64,000 nucleotides of DNA from Cladorhizidae sp. MBARI D1340-BT2 (taxonomy: Eukaryota > Porifera > Demospongiae > Poecilosclerida > Cladorhizidae): positions 1,133,231-1,197,230 of the forward strand of contig JAQNBH010000014.1 in the NCBI GenBank assembly GCA_028752905.1, given 5' to 3'. The notes beneath the pieces are model-generated. The model ran no database searches, was not told the origin of the DNA, and was given only the letters and a program-made list of their open reading frames with translations. Shown one piece after another: positions 46,701-55,235 of the stretch (positions are counted from its first letter, which is position 1; the number at the start of each line of letters is the position of its first letter). Made by a program: the position numbers and the translations under genes.

Positions 46701-49700
46701 ACATGTTGTGGTGTATTAAACATGTTGTGGTGTGTTAAACATGTTGTGGTGTGTTGAACATGTTGTGGTGTGTTAAACATGTTGTGGTGTGTTAAACATG
46801 TTGTGGTGTGTTAAACATGTCGTGGTGTGTTAAACATGTTGTGGTGTGTTAAACATGTTGTGGTGTGTTAAACATGTTGTGGTGTGTTAAACATGTTGTG
46901 GTGTATTAAACATGTTGTGGTGTATTAAACATGTTGTGGTGTGTTAAACATGTTGTGGCATGTTAAACATGTTGTGGTGTGTTGAGCATGTTATGGTGTG
47001 TTAAGGCTGGTTCACAATATGACGCTAGCCCAGCGTTTCGTTTCGTCTCCGTTTCTTCTCCGTCTAGCGTTTGGTTTCGTCCTGTTCACAAATTAGCGTT
47101 TCACCGTTTCGTTCCGTCACTGCAAGCCAAATTTTGCCAATTGAGGTTCGACCCTTTACCTTGCCACACCCTCGACTACGGCTGGCTAGCTATGACTCGA
47201 AGTTCGGCAGTGAAGCAGGCTATTATTTTGATTCTTTTGCTCAGGAGGCGGAGGAGGAGGAATAGGAGAAGGCAGAACAGAGTGTGGGTACGTCCAATAT
47301 TTAGAATGCGAAGACAGCAAGGCGAGATCACAACCTGTTCAGGAGATGCGTCTGTCAGATCCAGAAAGCCATTTCAGGTATCTGCGGATGTCTGATAATG
47401 AAGATGGTAGTAGAAACATGATTGATGGTGGGTGGAGAGGAGATGAAGAACCAAAATACGGGAATGACATCAATTGGTCATGCTGGCAGCAACAGGTTTG
47501 CCATAATTTATCTATATAGTTGCATATGCGTTGTTTATTTCTTTTTATTAAGACATTCTCAGTCTGCTGTAGAGATCAGGGAAGGTTTCAAAGAATACTT
47601 CTGTACTCCTGCTGGAGAAGTTGATTGGCAGTACAGCTATGTTCGCAGAACTCAACTAATTATTTATATCATTCATTCAAAATACGATGTAATATAATGC
47701 ACTAGTTCAATAGTTGTAATAATCCATAGAATCATGGGAATGAGGGGTAGTGGGGTGAAAGGTTTCTGAAGAGGGATGAATACAACCTCACTACATACTT
47801 CTTGTGCTCACTGGACACCACAACAGGCCCAGCATCTCCAGACTTCTTCTTCTTGGTCTTTTTCAGTTCCCTCACAAAATTGTCCCTCAAAATACTCCAC
47901 CTCTTGATGCATCCATCCGCTGTGTAGCCTTCTCCAACCTAAACAATATTATGAATATTATGGGAATATGACGACTACTAAGATAATACGTAGTTTACCT
48001 TGCTAGCAACCTCTTTCCACGCATTCTCTTTAGCTCGTAGATCCTTGTAAGAGCTTGATCCTACCTTACAAAGACATACAAAGCTTCGCACAGCCTCAAC
48101 TAACTTTTCATCCTCCATTTTCGACTGACAAATTGGCATTAATTAGAACTACGATATGACACGTGAAAATATGAAGCAATCTGATTGGTCAAGCTAGCGT
48201 CAACAGATGCTAGAATAGAACTCGAGTCTAATCTAGCGGTTCTCTCCGTTTCTTCTTTTCTTCAAAACGGAGCATGTTCACAAAATGACGGTATGACGCT
48301 AGGGAATGGAACGGAACGAAACGCTGGGCTAGCGTCATATTGTGAACCGGCCTTTAAACATGTTGTGGTGTGTTAAACATGTTGTGGCATGTTAAACATG
48401 TTGTGGTGTGTTAAACATGTGGCATGTTGCACATGTTGTGGTGTGTTAAACATGTTGTGGTGTTTTAAACATGTTATGGTGTGTTAAACATGTTGTGGTG
48501 TTTTAAACATGTTGTGGTGTGTTAAACATGTTGTGTTGTGTTAAACATGTTGTGTTGTGTTAAACATGTTATGGTGTGTTAAACATGTTGTGGTGTGTTG
48601 CATATGTTGTGGTGTGTTAAACATGTTGTGGTGTGTTAAACATGTTGTGGCGTGTTAAACATGTTGTGGTGTTTTAAACATGTTGTGGTGTGTTAAACAT
48701 GTTGTGCTGTGCTAAACATGTTGTGGTGTGTTAAACATGTTGTGTTGTGTTAAACATGTTATGGTGTGTTGCACATGTTGTGGTGTGTTAAACATGTTGT
48801 GGTGTGTTAAACATAATTATTGTGGTGTGTTAAACATGTTGTGGCGTGTTAAACATGTTGTGGTGTGTTAAACATGTGGCATGTTGCACATGTTGTGGTG
48901 TGTTAAACATGTTGTGGTGTTTTAAACATGTTATGGTGTGTTAAACATGTTGTGGTGTTTTAAACATGTTGTGGTGTGTTAAACATGTTGTGTTGTGTTA
49001 AACATGTTGTGTTGTGTTAAACATGTTATGGTGTGTTAAACATGTTGTGGTGTGTTGCATATGTTGTGGTGTGTTAAACATGTTGTGGTGTGTTAAACAT
49101 GTTGTGGCGTGTTAAACATGTTGTGGTGTTTTAAACATGTTGTGGTGTGTTATACATGTTGTGGTGTTTGCACATTGTGGTGTGTTAAACATGTTGTGCT
49201 GTGCTAAACATGTTGTGGTGTGTTAAACATGTTGTGTTGTGTTAAACATGTTATGGTGTGTTGCACATGTTGTGGTGTGTTAAACATGTTGTGGTGTGTT
49301 AAACATAATTATTGTGGTGTGTTAAACATGTTGTGGCGTGTTAAACATGTTGTGGCTTGTTAAACATGTTGTGGTGTGTTAAACATGTTGTGGCATGTTA
49401 AACATGTTGTGGTTGTTAAACATGTTGTGGCATGTTAAACATGTTGTGTGTTAAACATGTTGTGGTGTGTTGCACATGTTGTGGTGTGTTAAACATGTTG
49501 TGGTGTGTTAAACATAATTATTGTGGTGTGTTAAACATGTTGTGGCGTGTTAAACATGTTGTAGTGTGTTAAACATGTTGTTTTGTGTTAAACATGTTAT
49601 GGTGTGTTGCACATGTTGTGGTGTGTTAAACATGTTGTGGTGTGTTAAACATGTTGTGGTGTGTTAAACATGTTGTGGTGTGTTAAACATGTTGTGGCGT

Positions 49701-52043
49701 GTTAAACATGTTGTGGCGTGTTAAACATGTTGTGGTGTGTTAAACATGTGGCATGTTAAACATGTTGTGGCATGTTAAACATGTTGTGGTTGTTAAACAT
49801 GTTGTGGAATGTTAAACATGTTGTGGTGTGTTAAACATGTTGTGGTGTGTTGCACATGTTGTGGCGTGTTAAACATGTTGTGGCGTGTTAAGCATATTGT
49901 GGTGTGTTAAACATGTTGTATGTTAAACATGTTGTGGCGTGTTAAACATGTTGTGGTGTGTTGATCTCTGAATGCCATTACCAGCTCCCAGAAGTCGTGG
50001 CATAATTGCCTGTAATTAGAGTGAACTAGCCCGGGCAGCTGCACTGGAGGACTGATAACTGCAGCAGCTCCTGTGTAATGGCAGAATATGTCTGGCATTC
50101 TTCCTTGCTGATCAATTTTCCTAGTTCTAATAATCTAAGAAAATTATAAATGTTAATTTAAATATGAAGTAGGTAAGATTACGATTAGCCACACACATGT
50201 GGGCGGGGCCAAGAAGCAAGCGAGCTTCTAGAAGTGCCAGAAGTATCTTTCACCTCTAGCTAGTACAAGTGATCTCTTAGTTAATGTCCAGTTACTGATG
50301 CCTCACCTCTAGCTACTGCAAGTCATCTCTTAGTTAATGGCCAGTATACTGATGCCTCACCTCTAGCTACTGCAAGTCATCTCTTAGTTAATGGCCAGTA
50401 TACTGATGCCTCACCTCTAGCTACTGCAAGTAATCTCTTAGTTAATGGCCAGTATACTGATGCCTCACCTCTAGCTACTGCAAGTAATCTCTTAGTTAAT
50501 GTCCTTTCACAATGCCTCAACTGTTGTTTCCAAATGACTGCATAGCTCTTTCTTGGAGTGGCCAAGCAGTTTCCTCTGCACTCTCTTCAGAAGAAGTCTC
50601 TGGCATATTGTCTCACGATCAGTTGCGTCAGTAAAAAAATAATTCGTAGAACACGCGAGTTTTAGGAAAATAAATTAACACGAAATATTTTCTAATAATC
50701 ACAAAGTGTTCAAGATTTACGATGTGTGTCCAAGGTGCTTCATTAAGGCTCTATCAGCAGCTAAGGTGCTTCATTAAGGCTCTATCAGCAGCTAAGGTGC
50801 CTCTATCAGCAGCTAAGGTACTTCATTAAGGCTCTATCAGCAGCTAAGGTGCTTCATTAAGGCTCTATCAGCAGCTAAGGTGCCTCTATCAGCAGCTAAG
50901 GTACTTCATTAAGGCTCTATCAGCAGCTAAGGTGCTTCATTAAGGCTCTATCAGCAGCTAAGGTGCCTCTATCAGCAGCTAAGGTACTTCATTAAGGCTC
51001 TATCAGCAGCTAAGGTGCTTCATTAAGGCTCTATCAACAGAAGGTGCTTCATTAAGGCTCTATCAACAGCTAAGGTGCTTCATTAAGGCTCTATCAACAG
51101 CTAAGGTGCTTCATTAAGGCTCTATCAGCAGCTAAGGTGCTTCATTAAGGCTCTATCAGAAGTTGAAACTAGTCCAAACTATTATCTGTGCATGTATTAG
51201 ACATATTCCAACTCTGTGGGGCACCCAAGCCTGTTTCCTAGGTGAAGCATTGTACATAAACATGCTGTGTTCAGGGGATGAGCAAGTGCAGTGCTGCTGA
51301 AGTAGAAGACACACACAGACCTAGCCCTAGCCCTAGCGAGGGAAGGAAAGACAGTCTTGAGAGAGCAGATATGATATGCAGCTGCACAAACAGACACCTG
51401 CAATGATGTCTGATGATATGAGAGTATTAGCGAATGGCTACCAAGTGAGGTGGAAGCCTTACTTACTGGAGTAATGAATGACGAGGCACGTTTGCCCTTG
51501 AGTATCTATGGACACATACTCTAGCCCTAGCCCAGCCCTGACACTAGCCCTAGCCCAGCCCTGACACTAGCCCTAGCCCAGCCCTGACACTAGCCCTAGC
51601 CTAGCCCTGACACTAGCCCTAGCCCAGCCCTGACACTAGCCCTAGCCCTAATTGTAGCTAACAGGTCGTATAATTTTGAAATATGTGTCATGTAAACATT
51701 GTTCTCTAGACATCGGCACTGTGTTCATCGTGTTGTTATTGTTGTTGCTGCTGCTGCTATTGTTGTTGTTGTTATTATTGTTGTTGCTATTGTTGTTGCC
51801 ATTGTTGTTGCTGCTACTATTGTTGTTGCTGCTGTTGCTATTGTTGTTGTTGTTGCTATTGTTGTTGCTGCTGCTATTGTTGTTGTTGTTTGTGGTCTTC
51901 CTCTTCTCAGGGAGGACGATGGTGAATCTGAAGTGTCAGTGGGTTGTGCTAAGATAAGCAGTTTCTTTTCAAAGGCATCCCAGCCCAAGAAGAGACACAG
52001 ATACTTTAGAGAGCGAGGGCTGGATAATGTGGCTGACTTTTAA
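34793..52043 (+). CDS. RNASEH2A: Ribonuclease H2 subunit A, 8 exons
   Basis: Coding exons by homology and GT-AG sites: 34793-34970, 35040-35111, 40889-41015, 42551-42638, 44482-44619, 45255-45342, 46000-46123 and 51911-52043. All phases join, giving 315 residues (human 299). This is the catalytic subunit of RNase H2, which cleaves RNA in RNA-DNA hybrids and at single ribonucleotides in DNA. Residues 50-61 read [12 protein letters not shown]. Catalytic acids by alignment are Asp51, Glu52, Asp159 (VFVDTVG) and Asp187 (KADSLYP). The ribonucleotide-sensing tyrosine is Tyr228 in GSGYPSDP. The C-terminus has AKISSFF, resembling a PIP box without its glutamine, and ends [15 protein letters not shown]. 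No residue is missing and no frame is broken, so the gene looks functional. Introns are 69, 5777, 1535, 1843, 635, 657 and 5787 bp; all but the first are dominated by repeats or transposons. Confidence 0.95.
35334..38478 (-). mobile_element. TTAA-type (Kolobok-like) DNA transposon, copy 2, in RNASEH2A intron 2
   Basis: About 3.15 kb aligned along its whole length with the element at 7739-10966, starting at GGCTGCGTATCGCG and ending at TTTTCAGCCCTCTTCCCCCC. The left end has lost about 8 bases of the inverted repeat (TTAGGGGGCTG instead of TTAAGGGGGAAAGAAGGCTG). The right flank is TAGGGGGG rather than TTAA, so the target duplication is not preserved here. It differs from copy 1 by scattered substitutions and small indels. 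It is in antisense orientation to the host gene. Confidence 0.9.
36362..38065 (-). pseudogene. Broken Mutator-like-domain transposase (copy 2)
   Basis: The longest piece is 37296-36970 on the minus strand. It contains [39 protein letters not shown] and [11 protein letters not shown]. Relative to copy 1, VLDYY is VLNYY, so the conserved Asp of that motif is lost. The N-terminal pieces (from 38065) and the C-terminal [14 protein letters not shown] piece are in the same relative frames as in copy 1. The shared disruptions suggest that introns, or an already defective parent, were copied. Confidence 0.78.
38479..40120. other. RNASEH2A intron 2, AT-rich unique part
   Basis: No ORF of note. Two stretches, near 38500-38660 and 39440-39590, look like diverged copies of one another: both have a poly-G start followed by GCCATAACTTTT-like sequence and end in TTTTCTC(A/G)GAAGATACAT. 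This may be an old duplicated repeat family. Confidence 0.45.
40121..40790. repeat. 28-bp minisatellite in RNASEH2A intron 2
   Basis: About 24 copies of a 28-bp unit containing TAGCTCCCCCTAGAGATGGC. GATGG and GATAG variants alternate and two units lack the CATAG segment. It ends about 100 bp before exon 3. Confidence 0.95.
41020..42515. repeat. 68-bp minisatellite in RNASEH2A intron 3 (forward orientation)
   Basis: About 22 copies of a 68-bp unit, measured between GGTTGACAA motifs at 41059 and 41127. It contains GACACACACTGGACCAACAC and GGCAGGTTGAAGTAGG. The first, degenerate unit starts at the exon 3 splice donor. The same sequence occurs reverse-complemented in intron 5 (44675-45222). Confidence 0.95.
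42845..43025. repeat. 43-bp minisatellite in RNASEH2A intron 4
   Basis: Four copies of a 43-bp unit containing TTCCTCTGTAACTAGGCAAC; one copy has an internal duplication of AACTAGT. It abuts the 29-bp array. Confidence 0.92.
43026..44262. repeat. 29-bp minisatellite in RNASEH2A intron 4
   Basis: About 42 copies of a 29-bp unit containing CTCTAGCTCTGTCAGCCATG, with GATGAGCA/GATGTGCA and CTCTAG/CTCAAG/CTCGAG variants. It occupies most of intron 4. Confidence 0.96.
44675..45222. repeat. 68-bp minisatellite in RNASEH2A intron 5 (inverted orientation)
   Basis: About eight copies of the reverse complement of the intron 3 unit, readable as TCAACCTACTTCAACCTGCC followed by CAACCCAGTGTGGTGTTGG. Together with intron 3 it brackets exons 4 and 5 in inverted orientation. 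Confidence 0.94.
45650..45925. repeat. 30-bp minisatellite in RNASEH2A intron 6
   Basis: About nine copies of a 30-bp unit containing CTCTCCTCTACTGACTGTGC. Because 30 is a multiple of three it gives short open frames on both strands, which are not genes. Confidence 0.94.
46198..47003. repeat. 19-bp minisatellite in RNASEH2A intron 7, left part
   Basis: About 42 copies of the 19-bp unit TTAAACATGTTGTGGTGTG, with TTAAGC and shortened variants. It is interrupted by the Harbinger insertion at 47004 and resumes at 48354. Confidence 0.96.
47180..47697 (+). pseudogene. Harbinger transposase with deleted catalytic core
   Basis: The N-terminal piece reads [16 protein letters not shown], then after a 1-bp frameshift near 47327 [20 protein letters not shown], typical of the start of PIF/Harbinger transposases. 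It passes directly to C-terminal sequence: [20 protein letters not shown], then a putative intron (donor after 47495, acceptor before 47551), then [20 protein letters not shown] and [11 protein letters not shown]. The central DDE nuclease region is missing. It could not mobilise itself. Confidence 0.78.
47732..48118 (-). CDS. Harbinger-associated MADF/Myb-SANT-like DNA-binding protein, 2 exons
   Basis: Exons are 48118-47999 and 47938-47732 on the minus strand, with a GT-AG intron of 60 bp (donor GTAAAC, acceptor TTGTTTAG). The product is 108 residues and starts [20 protein letters not shown]. Residues 1-68 fit a MADF domain: [17 protein letters not shown], then [18 protein letters not shown], followed by a lysine run. 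PIF/Harbinger elements carry such a second gene, whose product is known in the family to help the transposase bind DNA or enter the nucleus. Frame, splice sites and stop are intact even though the neighbouring transposase is deleted. The protein is short for the family, so its C-terminus may be truncated. Confidence 0.75.
48354..49962. repeat. 19-bp minisatellite in RNASEH2A intron 7, right part
   Basis: About 85 copies continuing the array at 46198-47003, but more variable. Variants include TGTTGCACATG units and an AACATAATTATTG unit at about 48810, 49303 and 49512. A run of variants at about 48414 recurs about 465 bp later, indicating an internal higher-order duplication. Confidence 0.95.
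49963..50249. other. RNASEH2A intron 7 unique spacer
   Basis: Unique sequence between arrays. A 63-codon minus-strand frame here begins in spacer and ends in the repeat, so I do not call it a gene. Confidence 0.45.
50250..50520. repeat. 54-bp minisatellite in RNASEH2A intron 7
   Basis: About five copies of a 54-bp unit containing CACCTCTAGCTACTGCAAGT and TTAATGGCCAGTATACTGA. Confidence 0.92.
50735..51165. repeat. 31-bp minisatellite with 21-bp short units, RNASEH2A intron 7
   Basis: Units of 31 bp contain GGTGCTTCATTAAGGCTCTA. Shortened 21-bp units (GGTGCCTCTATCAGCAGC) recur after every two full units in the first part, giving a higher-order period of about 83 bp; later units are all long. 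Confidence 0.93.
51520..51652. repeat. 26-bp minisatellite in RNASEH2A intron 7
   Basis: About five copies of a 26-bp unit containing CTAGCCCTAGCCCAGCCCTG. The CCCTAG pieces resemble but are not telomeric CCCTAA repeats. Confidence 0.92.
51728..51895. repeat. TTG/CTG trinucleotide-rich tract before RNASEH2A exon 8
   Basis: An imperfect triplet tract, mainly TTG with CTG and ATT interruptions, ends about 15 bp before the exon 8 acceptor (CTTCCTCTTCTCAG). Its frame gives a poly-leucine ORF that I reject as coding. Confidence 0.92.
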
Positions 52044-52055
52044 TGTGGATTCCAA

Positions 52056-52680
52056 ATGCTAGTACACCTGCGCCTCTATATCTAATGCACCTGTGCCTCT
52101 ATATCACTTGAAGCTAGTGCACCTGCGCCTCTATATCACTTGAAGCTAGTGCACCTGTGCCTCTATATCACTTGAAGCTAATGCACCCGTGCCTCTATAT
52201 CACTTGAAGCTAGTGCACCCGTGCCTCTATATCACTTGAAGCTAGTGCACCCGTGCCTCTATATCACTTGAAGCTAGTGCACCCGTGCCTCTATATCACT
52301 TGAAGCTAGTGCACCCGTGCCTCTATATCACTTGAAGCTAGTGCACCCGTGCCTCTATATCACTTGAAGCTAGTGCACCCGTGCCTCTATATCACTTGAA
52401 GCTAGTGCACCCCGTGCCTCTATATCACTTGAAGCTAGTGCACCCGTGCCTCTATATCACTTGAAGCTAGTGCACCCGTGCCTCTATATCACTTGAAGCT
52501 AGTGCACCCGTGCCTCTATATCACTTGAAGCTAGTGCACCCGTGCCTCTATATCACTTGAAGCTAATGCACCCGTGCCTCTATATCACTTGAAGCTAGTG
52601 CACCCGTGCCTCTATATCACTTGAAGCTAATGCACCTGTGCCTCTATATAACTTGGTGCCTCTATATCACTTGAAGCTAG
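52056..52680. repeat. 32-bp minisatellite just after the RNASEH2A stop
   Basis: About 19 copies of a 32-bp unit containing GCACCCGTGCCTCTATATCA. It starts within about 15 bp of the stop codon, so unless the mRNA is polyadenylated very early the 3' UTR must contain it. I see no AATAAA between the stop and the array. Confidence 0.95.
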
Positions 52681-52737
52681 AGCTAGTTTCACTCTTCCTT
52701 CCAAGAACTAATAATCTTAGGCCGAATTTTGTGTCCC

Positions 52738-52798
52738 ACCTTAGGATTACATCATCCCACCTTAGGATTACATCATCCCACCTTAGGATTACATCATT
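52738..52798. repeat. 21-bp repeat, three copies
   Basis: Three copies of a 21-bp unit containing CACCTTAGGATTACATCATC. Confidence 0.9.
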
Positions 52799-53169
52799 AT
52801 TGGCTTGGACCCAACTCTGTAATCTTTTGTGTATAATATTGCACCTTGTAATCTTGTGTGCATGCAACCTTGTAATCTTGTGTGTATATGTAACCCTATA
52901 TAGACCATCTTTTGTGGAATTCAGTAATTCAAGATGATGGTTTGAACCTAATTAGCAAAAAGCTTTGTGCCAATTTCCTCTATTAGGAGAACACCTATTT
53001 TAGTGCAGTCTACAAGGGTGTAAGTTGGTTACTAGGAAAGTGGGTGCGGTTAGTATCCAATTTCAACTAGGACTGAGCTACCTGCTAATGTCGTTACAAT
53101 TTGGGGATAGTTCCTACTAGGGATTCTAAATGGCATTGCACTCAAGAACCTTGTGCTATGGCTGAATTT

Positions 53170-55060
53170 CACTGTCCTCCAAGCAGGAAGAGGCCGAGAA
53201 GAGTGCCCATTTCCTAAAATAACTCCCGAAGCAAGAGCTCATCAACAGGATTTGCACGCTGATGGTGGTGTCTTGTTTTGCAAATTTGTAACCATAGCTT
53301 AGACATGGTTAGACTTCAAGGATCACCAAGTCTTTCTGGAAAGGAAGCAAAGTTAAAGCCAAGGAGTGGAAAGCACATGGCAGGTAGCACTGACTTCTAT
53401 GGCCATTTGAAAGAAGACTTTATTTTGGGCTACGTCAAGTTCTGCTCCATGGCTGACATCCCACTGGAGAAAACTGAAAAAATTAGACCTTCTTGCTAAA
53501 ACATTGCAAACAAGCAGATGGTTTGCCGCAGGACAAGTTTCTTCATATGTCCCGAAGTTTTGAAGCACTGGAAGTAGTCCTGGGAGGTTCTCCTGTGTAG
53601 CCAACGAAGCAACTGATGCAACAGTTTTCTTAATGTAACAGGTGCTGTGAAACAGATGTCATCTCATAGGACTGGTCAAAATGGAGGCATGCAACACTGC
53701 CACACTTAGCCAGGCCCTCATTAGGTGAGCCTGTGAAGTAAGCAGCAAGTTTGAAGGGGTCTTTGCATTTGTTTCAGCTAGTGCAGCATATTGCAAGAAA
53801 GCTTTCCAAGATGTCCTAGCAGTTTGTTTTTCTCTTCAAATACTACTAAGTTGTGTCTGGCAGGGTTTCATACACCCCCCCCCCCAGGATTTTCAAAAAT
53901 TACGTAGTATAGCGTGCTAAAAGTGGGCGATGCTAAGCTGGATACTTTCCCCCCCCCCCAACCAAAAATCCTGTATGAAACCCTGTATAGTGAACCTTTT
54001 GCAGCTGAAATCATTCTTACCTGAAGCACTGCAGACCTCATTACAATATGATATAATCTTCCCTCTACAAGAAGTCGGGAAGGAAGAGTCATTTCCTGAA
54101 ATACCTGGATAACTATCTCCCCCTAACTGAGGTCAAGCCCCCTCCAATACTGGTATCTACACGATGGAACTCTTGGTTTGAGACAGCCGTCCCGAGTGCA
54201 TGTTTATGAAGGATTCTATAAATCTGAGATAGGTAAGTTAAGGTTAAGCTAGCTTGAGTCGACTAGTTTTGTTTCTGCAGGCTAAGGATGGCTGTAGGGC
54301 AATTGGTCACTCACAAAACAAGATTACCAGAGACGTGCATGCAGTTGAATTATGGCAAAGATGATTGCCACCAGCTGATGAGTGCAGTGCCTCACTTGAA
54401 ACTGCACCCACTGATTGGTGCACTTGCCTCCACTTGAAGCCACACCCATTGATGAGTGTACTTACCTCCTCACTTGAAGCAAAGGAGATCCCTTTGGCAT
54501 GCTCTGTCTATAGCCTATTAGAAGATATGATCTCGGGTCCTCTACATCTGCCCACAAGGACGAGCTTTGGGACAGACCCCGATCCAAGCTCTCTCAAGTG
54601 GAAAAAACATCAAGTCCTTTCAAAGCGTCTTGCCTTTCAGTGAGATTGGAAGGTCATTTGGACCGGCATCCTGCATGTAATTCCTATATACAAACCTGTT
54701 GGTATTTTTTACCCTCACCAGCTACCTATTGCTGGGCATGACATCATCAGTGACTATGATGATGAAATCTACAGAGTTGTTAGGGGAGTGGTTGATATAT
54801 ACCAGGGTGAAGGAAGATGCTATTCCCACCCCCTTAGATCTCCCTAAATTCTGGCATGAGAGATCAGTTTCCACTGCTGGCTGCTGAAGCTTTAGATGCT
54901 ATCATCTGGAAGCCTGTCAGTTCTGTTTGATGTGGAGAGGAGTTTCTCCCAGCATAAACATCCTGAACAACTGGCTCACAGAAGAAAATATTGGAAGATT
55001 ACTAATGCTTATTACCATGGACACATTGAAGGCAGGTTTAGTGAATATCAAAAATTAGAA
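53170..55060 (+). pseudogene. Decayed hAT-like DNA transposon coding region
   Basis: Fragments in several frames follow the order of a hAT-like protein. First come a basic start and a zinc-finger-like CKFCNHSLDM near 53275 (frame-shifted), then STDFYGHLKEDFILGYVKFC and SMADIPLEKTEKIRP (53387-53492), HCKQADGLPQDKF (about 53502-53540) and FAFVSASAAY (about 53763-53793). SFLPEALQTSLQYDIIFPLQ follows a small insertion. The C-terminal VERSFSQHKHPEQLAHRRK and ITNAYYHGHIEGRFSEY (about 54920-55050) match the hAT dimerisation region. Many stops and frameshifts are present. I did not find convincing terminal repeats. Confidence 0.7.
53861..53985. mobile_element. 125-bp MITE-like element nested in the hAT remnant
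   Basis: It begins CAGGGTTTCATACA and ends TGTATGAAACCCTG, a perfect 14-bp inverted pair, with a C-run just inside each end and a second inner pair AGGATTTT/AAAAATCCT. The 8-bp flanks (GTGTCTGG and TATAGTGA) do not match, so no target duplication is visible. hAT-type ends often start CAGGG, which makes a miniature hAT element plausible. It separates two pieces of the hAT-like coding remnant. Confidence 0.7.
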
Positions 55061-55235
55061 GTAGCAAATATTATCATTCTCTATATATATAATAATTATA
55101 ATTATGACTACAGTAAAAGTGGTTAAGAGAATGGAATTTGTGTTTTCATGAAACAGAAAAGGAAACGGAAAGAGAGTGTCTCCTGTAATCATGTGATATA
55201 TTATTATTAGTATAAATATGACTGGAGTGAAGTAG

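Larger units (their letters stand above)
47004..48353. mobile_element. Non-autonomous PIF/Harbinger element in RNASEH2A intron 7
   Basis: A 1,350-bp element with near-perfect terminal inverted repeats of about 40 bp. The left end is AGGCTGGTTCACAATATGAC and the complement of the right end is AGGCCGGTTCACAATATGAC; both continue GCTAGCCCAGCGTTTCGTT. The 3-bp target duplication TTA lies at 47001-47003 and 48354-48356, typical of PIF/Harbinger. It sits within the 19-bp minisatellite, whose unit supplies TTA at every repeat. Inside are transposase end fragments on + and a MADF-type gene on minus, the usual two-gene Harbinger arrangement. Confidence 0.93.

Noticed and set aside
51520..51652. Telomere-like CCCTAG repeats
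   Set aside because: The unit is a 26-bp minisatellite containing CCCTAG, not tandem CCCTAA hexamers, and it lies inside an intron.
51676..51957. Poly-leucine frame near RNASEH2A exon 8
   Set aside because: It is the TTG/CTG tract of intron 7. The true exon 8 starts at 51911 in another frame and matches the RNase H2A C-terminus.
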